This document shows positions 15,549 to 25,131 of a stretch of 64,000 bases of DNA, in pieces. The stretch comes from CAZYFH01 sp965249175. GTDB lineage: Bacteria > Acidobacteriota > Vicinamibacteria > Vicinamibacterales > UBA8438. The position numbers and the translations under genes are program-made. The stretch spans positions 3,844,001 to 3,908,000 of the forward strand of contig OZ252227.1 of NCBI GenBank assembly GCA_965249175.1, written 5' to 3'. Each line of letters begins with the position of its first letter. Within the stretch, counting starts at the first letter, position 1. The notes beneath the pieces are model-generated. The model worked only from the letters and a program-made list of their open reading frames with translations, was not told the DNA's origin and ran no database searches.

Positions 15549-18066
15549 CGTCCAAGCGCGCGTCGAGCTCGGCGTCGGCAACCTCGGGCGACGACCCCGC
15601 CTCGGCGCGCTCGGACGGGTCCCGGCGTGACCAGCGGACGGCCACGAAGCCGATGCCGACCAGGAAGGTGGCGCCGACCGCGTACGGAAACAGCCAGGCC
15701 AGCCGGTTGAAGCCCTCATCGAGCGGCGCCCCGAGTGGCTGTTGGCTTCCGTAGGCTGCGATGAAGTACTGCCGGATCTCGTCGCCGTTCTTTCCGAGCT
15801 CGATCTGCTCCCTGAGCTGACCGCGCATGTATTCCGCCCCAGCGGAGACCAGGATCTGACGGCCGTCGGACGCCGTCCGCCAGGTCGGAGGCGTCGAGCA
15901 CCGACAATCCGCCAGCGTGTAGGGCGGGCACGTCCCGCACGTGCAGACAAGCTCCCGCTGAAGATCCGCTTCGAGCTCGCTCGTCGTCGTGTACGAGTCC
16001 AGTGCGACCTGCGCGCGCGCCGTCGTGCCGAATCCGCCCAACGACAGCGCCATCACGAGAAGCGCTGTCGTCGCGCCGGATCCGGTCGCCGACACGGCCC
16101 CCGCGCGCGACGCGAGGAACGCGAAGCGACTCTCGGGGAGCAGGGCGACGCCGGTCCCAAGGGCCAGCAGCGCGAAGCCGAGCCAGATCCAGTTCACGAG
16201 CGGGTTGACGGTGACCTGGAAGCTCGCCGACTGGTCGGCCATGTCATACGCCGCGAGGACGACGTAGACGTCCTCGGCGAACGTGCGACGCATGGCAACC
16301 TCGGTCGTCGGCTCCGACTCGTGCTTCCGATAGAACCACTTGCCGGGATGCAGCTGGCCAACGTTCTGGCCGTCCTCGAACACCGTCACGGTCGCCGTAT
16401 GCATCTCCTTGCGGCCGTCGTCCCGGACGCTGAGCTGGTCCAGCCGCACGGCGAACCGGCCGACCTCCACCTGCTCGCCGGGCGTCAACAAGACCTGCGC
16501 CGTCTGCTTGTAGCCGGCGCCGGCGAAGCCGAGCATCATCAGCACGATGCCCAAGTGGATGACGTAGCCGCCATACCGCCGGCGTGACCGCATGACGAGC
16601 CCGATCATGGCGGTCACCATGTCGGTGCCCGTGACGCCCCGACGCACGACCGCGCCCCGGGCGAACTCCTGGCTCACGGTCCCGACCACGAAGGCACACA
16701 GCGCAAAGCAGATGCCCGACACCCAGACGCGGAAGTCGAGGGCGTAGAGCACGGCGGCCGTGCCGACCGCGAGTCCGGTCGGCCACAGGAACTGGAACCG
16801 GAGATTGGACAGGGTCGACTTGCGCCATGCCAGCAACGGACCGATGCCCGTCAGGAGCAGCAGGACCAGGCCGATCGGGATCATCCAGGTATTGAAGAAC
16901 GGCGGGCCGACCGTGATCCGCTGCCCTGTCACCGCCTCGCTCAGCGTCGGGAACATCGTCGCGAAGAGAATGAAGAACGCCGAGAAGAGCAGGATCCAGT
17001 TATTGACGAGGAAGGCCGCCTCCCGCGACGCCCACGACTCCAGCTCGTTGCGCGCGCGCAGGAGCGGCAGCCGGTAAATGACCAGCCCGAAGCTGACCAC
17101 CAGCACGAGGCTGATGAAGATGCCGAACATCAGCGCCAGCTGGGGGTCTTCGCCGAACGAATGCACCGACTGCACGATGCCGGTGCGCGTCAACGCGGTG
17201 GCGAACAGCGTGAGCACGAAAGCGATGATGACGAGCGAGATGTTCCAGACGCGCAGCATGCTCCGCCGCTCCTGCACCATGACCGAGTGCAGAAACGCGG
17301 TCGCCGGAAACCATGGGAGCGCACCGGCGTTCTCGACCGGATCCCAGCCCCACCAGCCGCCCCAGCCCAACTCCTCGTAGGCCCAGATCATGCCCAGCGT
17401 CAGCCCGAGCGAGAGGAAAAACCAGGAGAACATCGTCCAGCGCCGCACGGCGCGGAGCCACGAATCGTCGAGATGCCCGGTGATGAGCGCGGCGATCCCG
17501 AACGCGAACGGGATGGTCATGGCGACGAGCCCCGTGTAGAGCGAGGGCGGGTGAATCACCATATACGCGTTCTGGAGCAGCGGGTTGAGGCCGCGGCCGT
17601 CGGCCGGTGTCTCCATCAGATACGTCGCGAACGGGTTCTTGTTCACGATCATGATCATCAGGAAGAACATCTGCACGACGGCGACGGTCGCCACGACATA
17701 CGGCACCAGTTCGCGATGACGCTCGCGATTGCTGCGGACGGCGACCGCGCCGAAGACGGACAGCAGAAACACCCAGAACATGATCGAGCCGTCGAGACCG
17801 CCCCAGTAGGACGTGATCTTGTAGAAGAGCGGCTGGACGGAATCGGAGTACCGGTCGACGTAACGGATCGAATAGTCGCGTGTCACGAACGCGTTGACGA
17901 TGACCGCCGATGCCAGGGTCATCAACGCGGTGACGAGGTAGAAGGCGCCGATCCCGCTGTCGACGAGGCGGGTCGAGCGACGTCGGGCGCCCGCGACCGC
18001 CGCGGCGGCGGCATAGGCGCATGTGACGAATGCGGCCAGCAGCGTAAAGGTGCCTAGTGTGGCCAT
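15526..18066 (-). CDS. ccmF: Heme lyase CcmF fused to a CcmH-like domain
   Basis: The product has 846 residues. Residues 1 to about 665 are CcmF: many helices, the WWD loop GWGGWWGWDPVENAGALPW and surrounding His residues (MVIHPPSLYTG, GYVIHLGIVL). Helices and a beta domain then lead into a signal-like segment ending TTARAQ. From about residue 690 a CcmH/CycL-type domain follows, with CTCGTC (Cys708, Cys710, Cys713), ADCRC, and GQLREQIELGKNGDEIRQYFIAAYG, then a membrane helix. Heme lyase and apocytochrome reductant functions are thus on one polypeptide. The CcmH motif is C-x-C-x-x-C rather than the usual L-R-C-x-x-C. It is followed by the zinc-ribbon gene and preceded by ccmE. Confidence 0.92.
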   Translation of the reverse strand: MATLGTFTLLAAFVTCAYAAAAAVAGARRRSTRLVDSGIGAFYLVTALMTLASAVIVNAFVTRDYSIRYVDRYSDSVQPLFYKITSYWGGLDGSIMFWVFLLSVFGAVAVRSNRERHRELVPYVVATVAVVQMFFLMIMIVNKNPFATYLMETPADGRGLNPLLQNAYMVIHPPSLYTGLVAMTIPFAFGIAALITGHLDDSWLRAVRRWTMFSWFFLSLGLTLGMIWAYEELGWGGWWGWDPVENAGALPWFPATAFLHSVMVQERRSMLRVWNISLVIIAFVLTLFATALTRTGIVQSVHSFGEDPQLALMFGIFISLVLVVSFGLVIYRLPLLRARNELESWASREAAFLVNNWILLFSAFFILFATMFPTLSEAVTGQRITVGPPFFNTWMIPIGLVLLLLTGIGPLLAWRKSTLSNLRFQFLWPTGLAVGTAAVLYALDFRVWVSGICFALCAFVVGTVSQEFARGAVVRRGVTGTDMVTAMIGLVMRSRRRYGGYVIHLGIVLMMLGFAGAGYKQTAQVLLTPGEQVEVGRFAVRLDQLSVRDDGRKEMHTATVTVFEDGQNVGQLHPGKWFYRKHESEPTTEVAMRRTFAEDVYVVLAAYDMADQSASFQVTVNPLVNWIWLGFALLALGTGVALLPESRFAFLASRAGAVSATGSGATTALLVMALSLGGFGTTARAQVALDSYTTTSELEADLQRELVCTCGTCPPYTLADCRCSTPPTWRTASDGRQILVSAGAEYMRGQLREQIELGKNGDEIRQYFIAAYGSQQPLGAPLDEGFNRLAWLFPYAVGATFLVGIGFVAVRWSRRDPSERAEAGSSPEVADAELDARLDDELRDLD

Positions 18067-18154
18067 TGGACTATGTGGTCCGACGCATCGGGCTGCGATC
18101 GGGCCCGGATGTGCCGGCGACGCTGCCGTCAGCCGCCGAGGCGGTGCTCGTCAG

Positions 18155-18616
18155 TCAGTTGCTCGCACCAACCGCGCCGGAGACATACGCCCCGGACCCG
18201 GTGTCGGCGCCAACCGACGGCTGCTCCTCGTACTTCGACGGGCACTTCGCCATGATGCCGTTGGCGTCGACGTGCAACGTGTCACCGTCGAGCCGACCCG
18301 TCGCCACGACCTCCGCGTGATTGTCGAAGGTGTCCGGCACCACACCGTTGTAGACCGCGGTGACCATGTGGGTGCTGTTGTGGACGCTGTCCCGGATCTC
18401 GAAGCGCCAGTCCAGGGTCTTGGGATGCCGCCGCACGTTGGCGGCGTAGCCGTGCACCTGCAGCGCCTTGCCGTCCCAATCGACCGGGTCGGCCATCACC
18501 TCTTCCACCTCGACGTAGAACTGCGTGCCGTCTTGCATCGTCGTCCACACGAGGCCGACGAAGGCCACCGACAGCGCGCCGGCGGTCAACAGGATCTTCA
18601 GCGCTTTATTGGGCAT
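18155..18616 (-). CDS. ccmE: Heme chaperone CcmE, CxxxY variant
   Basis: The ATG at 18616 has GGAGG ten bases upstream. The 153-residue product has one N-terminal membrane anchor (ILLTAGALSVAFVGLVW) and the OB-fold heme chaperone domain (QVHGYAANVRRHPKTLDWRFEI...VVYN...EVVATGRL). The heme-attachment motif at the C-terminus is normally His-x-x-x-Tyr. Here it reads AKCPSKYEE, so Cys125 replaces the His and Tyr129 is kept. CxxxY-type CcmE proteins are known from archaea and some Desulfovibrio-like bacteria (system I variant). It heads the operon, 88 bases before ccmF-ccmH. Confidence 0.92.
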   Translation of the reverse strand: MPNKALKILLTAGALSVAFVGLVWTTMQDGTQFYVEVEEVMADPVDWDGKALQVHGYAANVRRHPKTLDWRFEIRDSVHNSTHMVTAVYNGVVPDTFDNHAEVVATGRLDGDTLHVDANGIMAKCPSKYEEQPSVGADTGSGAYVSGAVGASN

Positions 18617-18674
18617 GCGACAGCGTCCTCCACGCGAATACCGCACTCAGGATAGCCCCCGCGGACACTTCGCG

Positions 18675-19235
18675 TCAACGCACCCCGAAATGGCGCAGCA
18701 GTCGGTCGACGAGCGGGATCGGAAGCCCGACGACGTTCGTATACGACCCCTCGATTCGCTCGACGAACCGGGATCCGATCCCCTGGACGGCGTACGCACC
18801 GGCCTTGTCGCCGGTCTCGCCGGTCTCGACGTACCAGCGGATGCGCGCGTCATCGAGGGCCGCGAAGGTCACGCGGGTAACCTCGACGCCACCCAGCGTA
18901 CGCGCGCCGAGGTGGAGTGCCACGCCGGTCAGCACGTCATGGCAGTGGCCCGAGAGGCGACCGAGCATGTCGACGGCCGCCGCGTCGTCGGCCGGCTTTC
19001 CCAGCACCGCCCCGTCGATGACCACCACGGTATCGGCGCCGATGACGACGCGATCCGGGAAACGCGGTGCGACAGCTGCGGCCTTGGCGCCAGCCAGGCG
19101 CGTGACGTAGTCGCGTGGGGCCTCTCCGTCGAGGCGAGACTCATCCAGTGCCGCGGGCTCGACGTCGAAGTCGAACCCGGCTTCGCGCAATAAGCGCACA
19201 CGCCTCGGCGACGCCGATGCCAGTACGAGCCGCAC
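18675..19235 (-). CDS. maf: Maf-like nucleoside-triphosphate pyrophosphatase
   Basis: The protein (186 residues from GTG at 19235) contains the Maf signature RLVLASASPRRVRLL, then VIGADTVVVIDGAVLGKP and YVETGETGDKAGAYAVQGIG, all standard. It hydrolyses dTTP, UTP or modified nucleotides to monophosphates, a house-cleaning role. The GTG was chosen because family members begin one or two residues before this strand and because a -10-like TATCAT ends six bases upstream, the arrangement of a leaderless mRNA. An ATG at 19259 would add eight residues. It is divergent from the dciA-like gene. Confidence 0.9.
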   Translation of the reverse strand: MRLVLASASPRRVRLLREAGFDFDVEPAALDESRLDGEAPRDYVTRLAGAKAAAVAPRFPDRVVIGADTVVVIDGAVLGKPADDAAAVDMLGRLSGHCHDVLTGVALHLGARTLGGVEVTRVTFAALDDARIRWYVETGETGDKAGAYAVQGIGSRFVERIEGSYTNVVGLPIPLVDRLLRHFGVR

Positions 19236-19241
19236 GCCGCG

Positions 19242-19247
19242 ATGATA
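19242..19247 (-). promoter_or_regulatory. Putative -10 element for leaderless maf transcript
   Basis: TATCAT on the minus strand ends six bases before the GTG at 19235, with no Shine-Dalgarno sequence for that start. It parallels the TATAGT before aroA. Confidence 0.4.
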
Positions 19248-19348
19248 GACTGAACCCATAGCAGCCAGGGTCCGGGATCCACTCGCACCTTGCCGCGTCC
19301 ACCGTGCACCCTGCGCCCTGCGCACTGAAGCCGAGAAACGTCGGCCTC

Positions 19349-19634
19349 ATGATCCCAGTCCAACAGTGCGCGACGCGTGCGCTTGGTTCGTTGCTTCGCC
19401 GGCAGCCGCTGTCCCCCGCGAAGGTGCGATGCGCCTGGGAGGTCGCGGTCGGCGCGGCGGTGGCGCGCGCCACGACGGTCCGGCTACGCTCCAACGGCAC
19501 CCTCGACGTCTTCGCAGACACCGAGCATTGGCGACGTGAGACCGCCAGGTCGACTCGCGTGATCAGCGCGCGTCTCGGGGATTTGCTCGGACCGGATACC
19601 GTGAAACGGGTCGTCATCACGAGAGGGCGTCATC

Positions 19635-19642
<8 letters not shown>
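19349..19642 (+). CDS. DciA-like (DUF721) protein
   Basis: The 97-residue product has the core of the DUF721/DciA fold: an N-terminal helix (CATRALGSLLRRQPLSPAKV), a Trp (AWEVAVGAAVARATTVRL), then TLDVFADTEHWRRET, RVISARLGDLLG and a final strand. DciA proteins help load replicative helicase in bacteria lacking DnaC/DnaI. A housekeeping replication role is likely by family, but family assignment of such short proteins is tentative. The stop overlaps the thiolase start by eight bases. Confidence 0.65.
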
Positions 19643-20816
<1,174 letters not shown>

Positions 20817-20819
<3 letters not shown>

Positions 20820-20979
20820 GAGCCCGTGGTAGAAGTGCCGCTGCATTCGAGCGGCGATGCATCCCGCCTGACTGCGTTACTCATCGGTCAAATACTCCCG
20901 GTATTCTCCCTCTTCGTGCCTTGTCAGGCCGGCGCCTCACCGCTCTCGATGCGACGCGGACTTCTACCACGGGCTCCTA
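20817..20979. repeat. 163-bp inverted-repeat element, copy 1
   Basis: A 163-bp element starts TAGGAGCCCGTGGTAGAAGT and ends with its exact reverse complement, a perfect 20-bp terminal inverted repeat. Copies 2 and 3 (33849-34011 and 34614-34776) have exactly the same length. The core shares GCATCCCGCCTG and CTCCCTC blocks with them. It lies between two convergent genes, and its first three bases are the thiolase stop codon. Confidence 0.92.
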
Positions 20980-21000
20980 GGGAGCGGTCAACTTCTAGGT

Positions 21001-22065
21001 TCAGTCCTCGACCTTCCAGAAGGCGATGCCGCCGGCCTGCTTGCCCACGTCGACCACCCCGACTCGTTCCGCCGTAGCCACGTGGAAGACCTCGACGGTT
21101 CCCGGCTCGATCCCCACGCCTTCGAGCGTGACGAAGGCGTAGCTGCCGTCCGGCGTGATCGCTACGCCGTGCGGGATGGTCCGCGTCGTCTCGACCCGTG
21201 CGCGCTCGGTGCCGGTCTCCAGATCCCAGAAGCCAACCGCCGCCCCGCCCTTGTACGTGGCGACGAGCGTCTTCCCATCGGGCGTGACATCGAGGTTGTA
21301 GGGACCCCGCCCCGTCTCGAACGTGCGGCGAACCGTCCACGTCTCGAGGTCGACCTCGAAGATCTTAGCGACGTTGTTCCCCGTCACGTAGAGACGCCCG
21401 TCCCTGGTCGGCGCCGTGACCCACGTCGGCTGCACGCCCGCCCCCAAGGTGAGCCGGCGGTTGATCTCGAACGCGAGCGCGTCCATTTCGACCAGCTCGA
21501 AGCTCATCATGTTGACGGAGTAGTGCCTGGTCCCGTCGCGGCTCAAACGCGACCCGTGTGGCATGACGCCCGTCGGGATACGGGCTACTTCCACCATCGT
21601 CTCGACCTCGACGGCCGAGATGGTGCTCGGCTCCATGGGACCGTGGAGGTTGAAATTGACGACGAACATCAGGCCGGTGGTCGGCGACACGTCCAACGTG
21701 GCGGGAAAGAGCCCCAGCGTGACATCGCCAACCCACGCGTCAGTCCCGGTTTCGTATTTGTGCACGCTCCCGAACGGGAAGCCATGGGCGATGGAGACGT
21801 ACCAGTGGCGACCGTCGGGGTCGACGTTGACACCGTGCGGCCCCTCGATCTCGGCGGGATAGCTCCCGACCGACACGGTCTTGACCAGCTCGGCGCCGTC
21901 CGGACCGTAACGCACGATCGCGACCTCGTCATCCGATTCGGCGCAGACATACACGTAGTAGCTGCGTTGAGGCGGATCCGGGGGGGCGCGCACGGCGGCC
22001 GGGCTGAAGCCCTGCGCGACGAGACATGCGAGCGTGACGGCCGCGAGATGGGAGGGCCTGGTCAC
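21001..22065 (-). CDS. Secreted YncE-like beta-propeller protein
   Basis: The product has 354 residues from a GTG 11 bases after the stop of the upstream gene. The signal peptide (TLACLVAQGFSPAAVRA) is followed by repeated blades with the pattern xVxPDGxxxYV (GVNVDPDGRHWYVS, LDVTPDGKTLVAT, GVAITPDGSYAFVT), typical of the YncE/NirF-like seven-bladed family. Such proteins are periplasmic and often bind ligands. No catalytic site is visible. The signal-peptide codons coincide with a dispersed GCGCAGGGCTTCAGCCC repeat. It is in one operon with the Ig/LVIVD protein. Confidence 0.8.
   Translation of the reverse strand: MTRPSHLAAVTLACLVAQGFSPAAVRAPPDPPQRSYYVYVCAESDDEVAIVRYGPDGAELVKTVSVGSYPAEIEGPHGVNVDPDGRHWYVSIAHGFPFGSVHKYETGTDAWVGDVTLGLFPATLDVSPTTGLMFVVNFNLHGPMEPSTISAVEVETMVEVARIPTGVMPHGSRLSRDGTRHYSVNMMSFELVEMDALAFEINRRLTLGAGVQPTWVTAPTRDGRLYVTGNNVAKIFEVDLETWTVRRTFETGRGPYNLDVTPDGKTLVATYKGGAAVGFWDLETGTERARVETTRTIPHGVAITPDGSYAFVTLEGVGIEPGTVEVFHVATAERVGVVDVGKQAGGIAFWKVED
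21997..22017 (-). repeat. Dispersed hairpin repeat of the GCAGGGCTTCAGCCC type (copy a)
   Basis: On the minus strand GCGCAGGGCTTCAGCCCGGCC lies inside the signal-peptide codons of the propeller gene. Related copies occur at 36692-36740 and 43801-43823. Confidence 0.7.
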
Positions 22066-22075
22066 TCTTTTGCGG

Positions 22076-24142
22076 CTACTGCGGCTCGCCGATGATGCGC
22101 GCGGGTCCGGTCCGCTCCGCCAGCGTGACGGCCCACAGCCCGCTGTTGAAATCGGTGAAGAAGATGTTGCCCTTGAACGGCTGCGGGCCCCAGACGAACG
22201 GTGCGTTCGCGACGTAGCCGTCCGGGTCGAACGGCACGAACATCGCAATCTCGCGGCCCTGCCGGTACAAGTCGCCCATCAGCTCGCCCGACACGTCGAC
22301 GACCCGGAGCCCACCTGGATAGTAGTAACCGACATACAGGACGTCATCTTCGACCCAGAGGTTGTGCGAGCCCGCTTCCGGCACTTGGTAGCGGGCAACT
22401 TCATGTGGGTTGTCCCAATCGCTCCAGTCGACGACGTGGATCCACCCCGCCGTTCGCATCGGCGTGCCGCCCCCGTCGCCATTGCGGTTGACGCCGCCAT
22501 ACGGATACGCCTCGTCGCCGGCGAAGAGATAAAACGTGCCGGTCGACTGGCTCTTGTAGGGGAAGGCGGCGTGGTTCCAGCCGCTGGGGTAGGCATACCG
22601 GCCCAACTCGACCGGCCGGGCCGGCGTGCCGCCGCGACCGCCGCCCCCCACGTCGACCGCAACAACGCCGTCGACCCAGTTCGAGGAAAACGCCACGCCG
22701 TCCGTGACCCACACGTCGTGCACGCCGTGCCCGGGCGTGTCGAGCTCGAATCGGCCGACGCGTTCGGGGTTTCGTGGGTCCTCGATGCTGATGATGTCGT
22801 AGCGTCGGCCCGCGCTCATCGCGTAGACGTGGTCCTCTTCGATAAAGATGTTGTGCACGCCACCCGTCAACTGGTCGGTGAACTCGGACAGCACCGGCAC
22901 CCCCTCGCGCGGGTTGCCGACACCGAGCACCACGAAGCCGTTCTTGCGGTCCGACGCCCCCTCGCGACTGATCACCGCGATGTCGCCCCCAGCCGACACC
23001 TTGACGTCGTTGACCGAGCGCGCGTCGACCTGCGTTTCGCCCAGTTTCTCAATGGCGGAAGGGTCGGTGACGTCCCAGAAATAGGCGTGCCCATCGGCGC
23101 CCCACGTACCGGTGATCGCGTAGTCTCGCCCGTCGGTCCCTTCCCAGATCCAGAGGTCAGACGACCGCCGGTCGAGCACGCGCCCCCGACCCACGACCTC
23201 GACGTCGCGTCGGAGGTCGCGGGGTGCGATCGCCACGGTTTTCGTCGCAGTGTGCGTACCGGCCGTCGCGATCACGGTGTAGGTGCCTGACCGCTCGGCG
23301 ACGAACCTGCCGGCCGCGTCGATGTGCGCCGCCGCACCCGCCGCGATGATCGTCGGTACGGTTTCGCCGCCCACGGCGAACTGCACGGGGACGCCGTGCA
23401 GCGCGAGCCCACGCGCGTCTTTCGCAATCGCCGTGAACCGAATCACATCGCCCGTGCGGCCCGCGTCCGCGCTGGCGGTGAGCTCGAGCACGGTCTGCGG
23501 GTTGGCTTCGACCTCGATCGACCTCGTGTCGGTGGCGTCGCCCGCCGTGGCCGTGATCTCGACCTCGCCCTCGGCGCGCAACGTCAACACGCCGAACACA
23601 TCGACCTCGGCGAGCGCCGGGTCACTGGTCGCATAGTCGATCGAGACATCGTCACGTTCCGCGCCCATCGTGTCGACCGCATCGGCTCTGATGCGCGGTC
23701 GGGTGCCGATGTAGAACTTGGAGGGAAGGTCGCGAAACGCCACACGCTCGACGGGCGGCCGCGGGACCGTCACCACAATCTCCACGCGCACCCGCGCATC
23801 GGGCCGGCGGCTCGTGTCCTCTGGATCAGCGGGTACGAGCGCAATGAGCGTGACGTTCCCCGGCCGATGGGCATCGACCCGTCCCTCGCGCGTCACGCCG
23901 ACCGTTCGGCGAGCGCGCGAGTAGAACACGACGGCGACGTCGTCGACGCGGTTGCCGTCGGCATCGCGCACCGTCGCCGCGAGCGTCGTGGACTCGCCGA
24001 CCGCCAGGGTCACCGTCTCCGGCTCGACCGTGAGGGTCAACGCCGGCCCGTCGTCGTCCGGGTTCTCGTCTTGGGCGCGGGTGGCCGCGAAGGTCAGCGA
24101 ACCGACGAGCGCCAGCATCACCGGATAGCGGAGAGTATTCAC
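22076..24142 (-). CDS. Secreted protein with Ig-like domains and LVIVD propeller
   Basis: The 688-residue product starts at a GTG and opens with a signal peptide (MLALVGSLTFAATRAQ). Residues about 30-110, 115-200 and 205-300 are three Ig-like beta domains of the BIG2 type (LTLTVEPETVTLAVGESTTLAA, VTITLIAL...). From about residue 330 LVIVD-type repeats follow (AYFWDVTDPSAIEKLG, YDIISIEDPRNPERVG, IHVVDWSDWDNPHEVAR, LRVVDVSGE), which form a propeller. It is extracytoplasmic. The pair with the YncE-like propeller next to it suggests a cell-surface or periplasmic binding function that is not otherwise known. Confidence 0.78.
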   Translation of the reverse strand: MNTLRYPVMLALVGSLTFAATRAQDENPDDDGPALTLTVEPETVTLAVGESTTLAATVRDADGNRVDDVAVVFYSRARRTVGVTREGRVDAHRPGNVTLIALVPADPEDTSRRPDARVRVEIVVTVPRPPVERVAFRDLPSKFYIGTRPRIRADAVDTMGAERDDVSIDYATSDPALAEVDVFGVLTLRAEGEVEITATAGDATDTRSIEVEANPQTVLELTASADAGRTGDVIRFTAIAKDARGLALHGVPVQFAVGGETVPTIIAAGAAAHIDAAGRFVAERSGTYTVIATAGTHTATKTVAIAPRDLRRDVEVVGRGRVLDRRSSDLWIWEGTDGRDYAITGTWGADGHAYFWDVTDPSAIEKLGETQVDARSVNDVKVSAGGDIAVISREGASDRKNGFVVLGVGNPREGVPVLSEFTDQLTGGVHNIFIEEDHVYAMSAGRRYDIISIEDPRNPERVGRFELDTPGHGVHDVWVTDGVAFSSNWVDGVVAVDVGGGGRGGTPARPVELGRYAYPSGWNHAAFPYKSQSTGTFYLFAGDEAYPYGGVNRNGDGGGTPMRTAGWIHVVDWSDWDNPHEVARYQVPEAGSHNLWVEDDVLYVGYYYPGGLRVVDVSGELMGDLYRQGREIAMFVPFDPDGYVANAPFVWGPQPFKGNIFFTDFNSGLWAVTLAERTGPARIIGEPQ

Positions 24143-24209
24143 TGCGTCATTGTAGCGCCGTGGCGACGACGATCCACCGCTATTGATCGACTGGCCGGCT
24201 CGGTCCCGC

Positions 24210-24545
24210 TCACAGGAGGACCTGCAGCAGCAGCTTCCCCACGGTCAAGAGCAGCGCCATGACGACGGTCATGCGTAGCGAGTCGATCTCGAAGTCGTCG
24301 ATCAGTCGGTCGGTGAGCCATAGCAGGAACGCGTTGATGACCAGTCCGAACAGGCCGAAGCTCAGCAGCATCGGGATGAAGGCGATCAGCGCGATGAGCC
24401 AAAACAAAAAATAGTTCAGCAGGCCATAGACCACCGCGACCGTCACCGCCGTGCCGAACGACTTCACGCGCACGCCGGGCAGCGCCAACGCCAGGGCGTA
24501 GAGCAGCCCGGAGGTGACGAGCACATTGATGATGAGATTCAGCAT
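24210..24545 (-). CDS. Phage-holin-4-like small membrane protein
   Basis: The 111-residue product starts MLNLIINVLVTSGLLYALALALPGVRVKSFGTAV and has four membrane helices. NYFLFWLIALIAFIPM and LTDRLIDDFEIDSLR match the Phage_holin_4_2 family of bacterial membrane proteins, which despite the name is common on chromosomes outside phages. Its gene overlaps the next gene upstream by seven bases, so it is coupled to it. A role in the adjacent envelope-stress module is possible. Confidence 0.7.
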   Translation of the reverse strand: MLNLIINVLVTSGLLYALALALPGVRVKSFGTAVTVAVVYGLLNYFLFWLIALIAFIPMLLSFGLFGLVINAFLLWLTDRLIDDFEIDSLRMTVVMALLLTVGKLLLQVLL

Positions 24546-25060
24546 GACGTACTTGGGGTGAGCTCGAAGGTGCTGTTGCTTCTGACCCCCTGGCCCTCGT
24601 GCGGATACGTGTGGACGGTCTCTACGGAGAGCGTCGATCCGCCACGACGCCACCCGATGTGCGTGACCGGCTCTTCACGCCCGCCTTCGACGCGATACGT
24701 GCAGGTAATTTGATCCCGGCGGGTGAAGCCGGCGGGGAGTCGATCGCGTCCAGACAGAGCGAACGGCGTCAGGCGACAGCGATAGCTCAGATCATCGAAC
24801 GTCCTGGACACGGCCGAGGGCACATTGGCCGCGCCTTGCTCGAGCACCTGAGCCTCGGCCGCCGTGGGAGCGCAGGTGAGCAACTCGGTCAGCGCCGCAC
24901 CTCCATACTCGAGCAGTATCGCGTGGCTGGTGCCCAGTGCATAAAACGTGACCCAGTGGTCGAGCCATTGCACGCGCCGAGACTCGAAGATGCGCAACGG
25001 CTCCAGGGGCGCACGTCCGCTCAGCAACAGATAACGCAGGGTCGACGTGCTGTGGATCAC
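24539..25060 (-). CDS. Hypothetical protein next to spermidine-synthase gene
   Basis: The product has 173 residues from a GTG. It has no signal peptide and no membrane helix. Visible features are RYLLLSGRAPLEPLRIFESRRVQWLDHWVTFYALG near the start and HIGWRRGGSTLSVETVHTYPHEGQGVRSNSTFE near the end, a strand-rich C-terminus. It looks like a single compact domain. It reminds me of the DUF2617-type proteins found beside spermidine synthases, but I cannot confirm this. It is divergent from the speE-like gene across 71 bases. Confidence 0.6.
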   Translation of the reverse strand: MIHSTSTLRYLLLSGRAPLEPLRIFESRRVQWLDHWVTFYALGTSHAILLEYGGAALTELLTCAPTAAEAQVLEQGAANVPSAVSRTFDDLSYRCRLTPFALSGRDRLPAGFTRRDQITCTYRVEGGREEPVTHIGWRRGGSTLSVETVHTYPHEGQGVRSNSTFELTPSTSC

Positions 25061-25131
25061 CGTGTCCTAGGTCGGTCCGCTATGGTATTTTCCGACGAAC
25101 GTCATCGTACGCCAATCCGTCCGATTCAGCC

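Noticed and set aside
14583..15710. Plus-strand frame across the ccm operon
   Set aside because: Antisense shadow; the minus strand holds the zinc ribbon and CcmH motifs.
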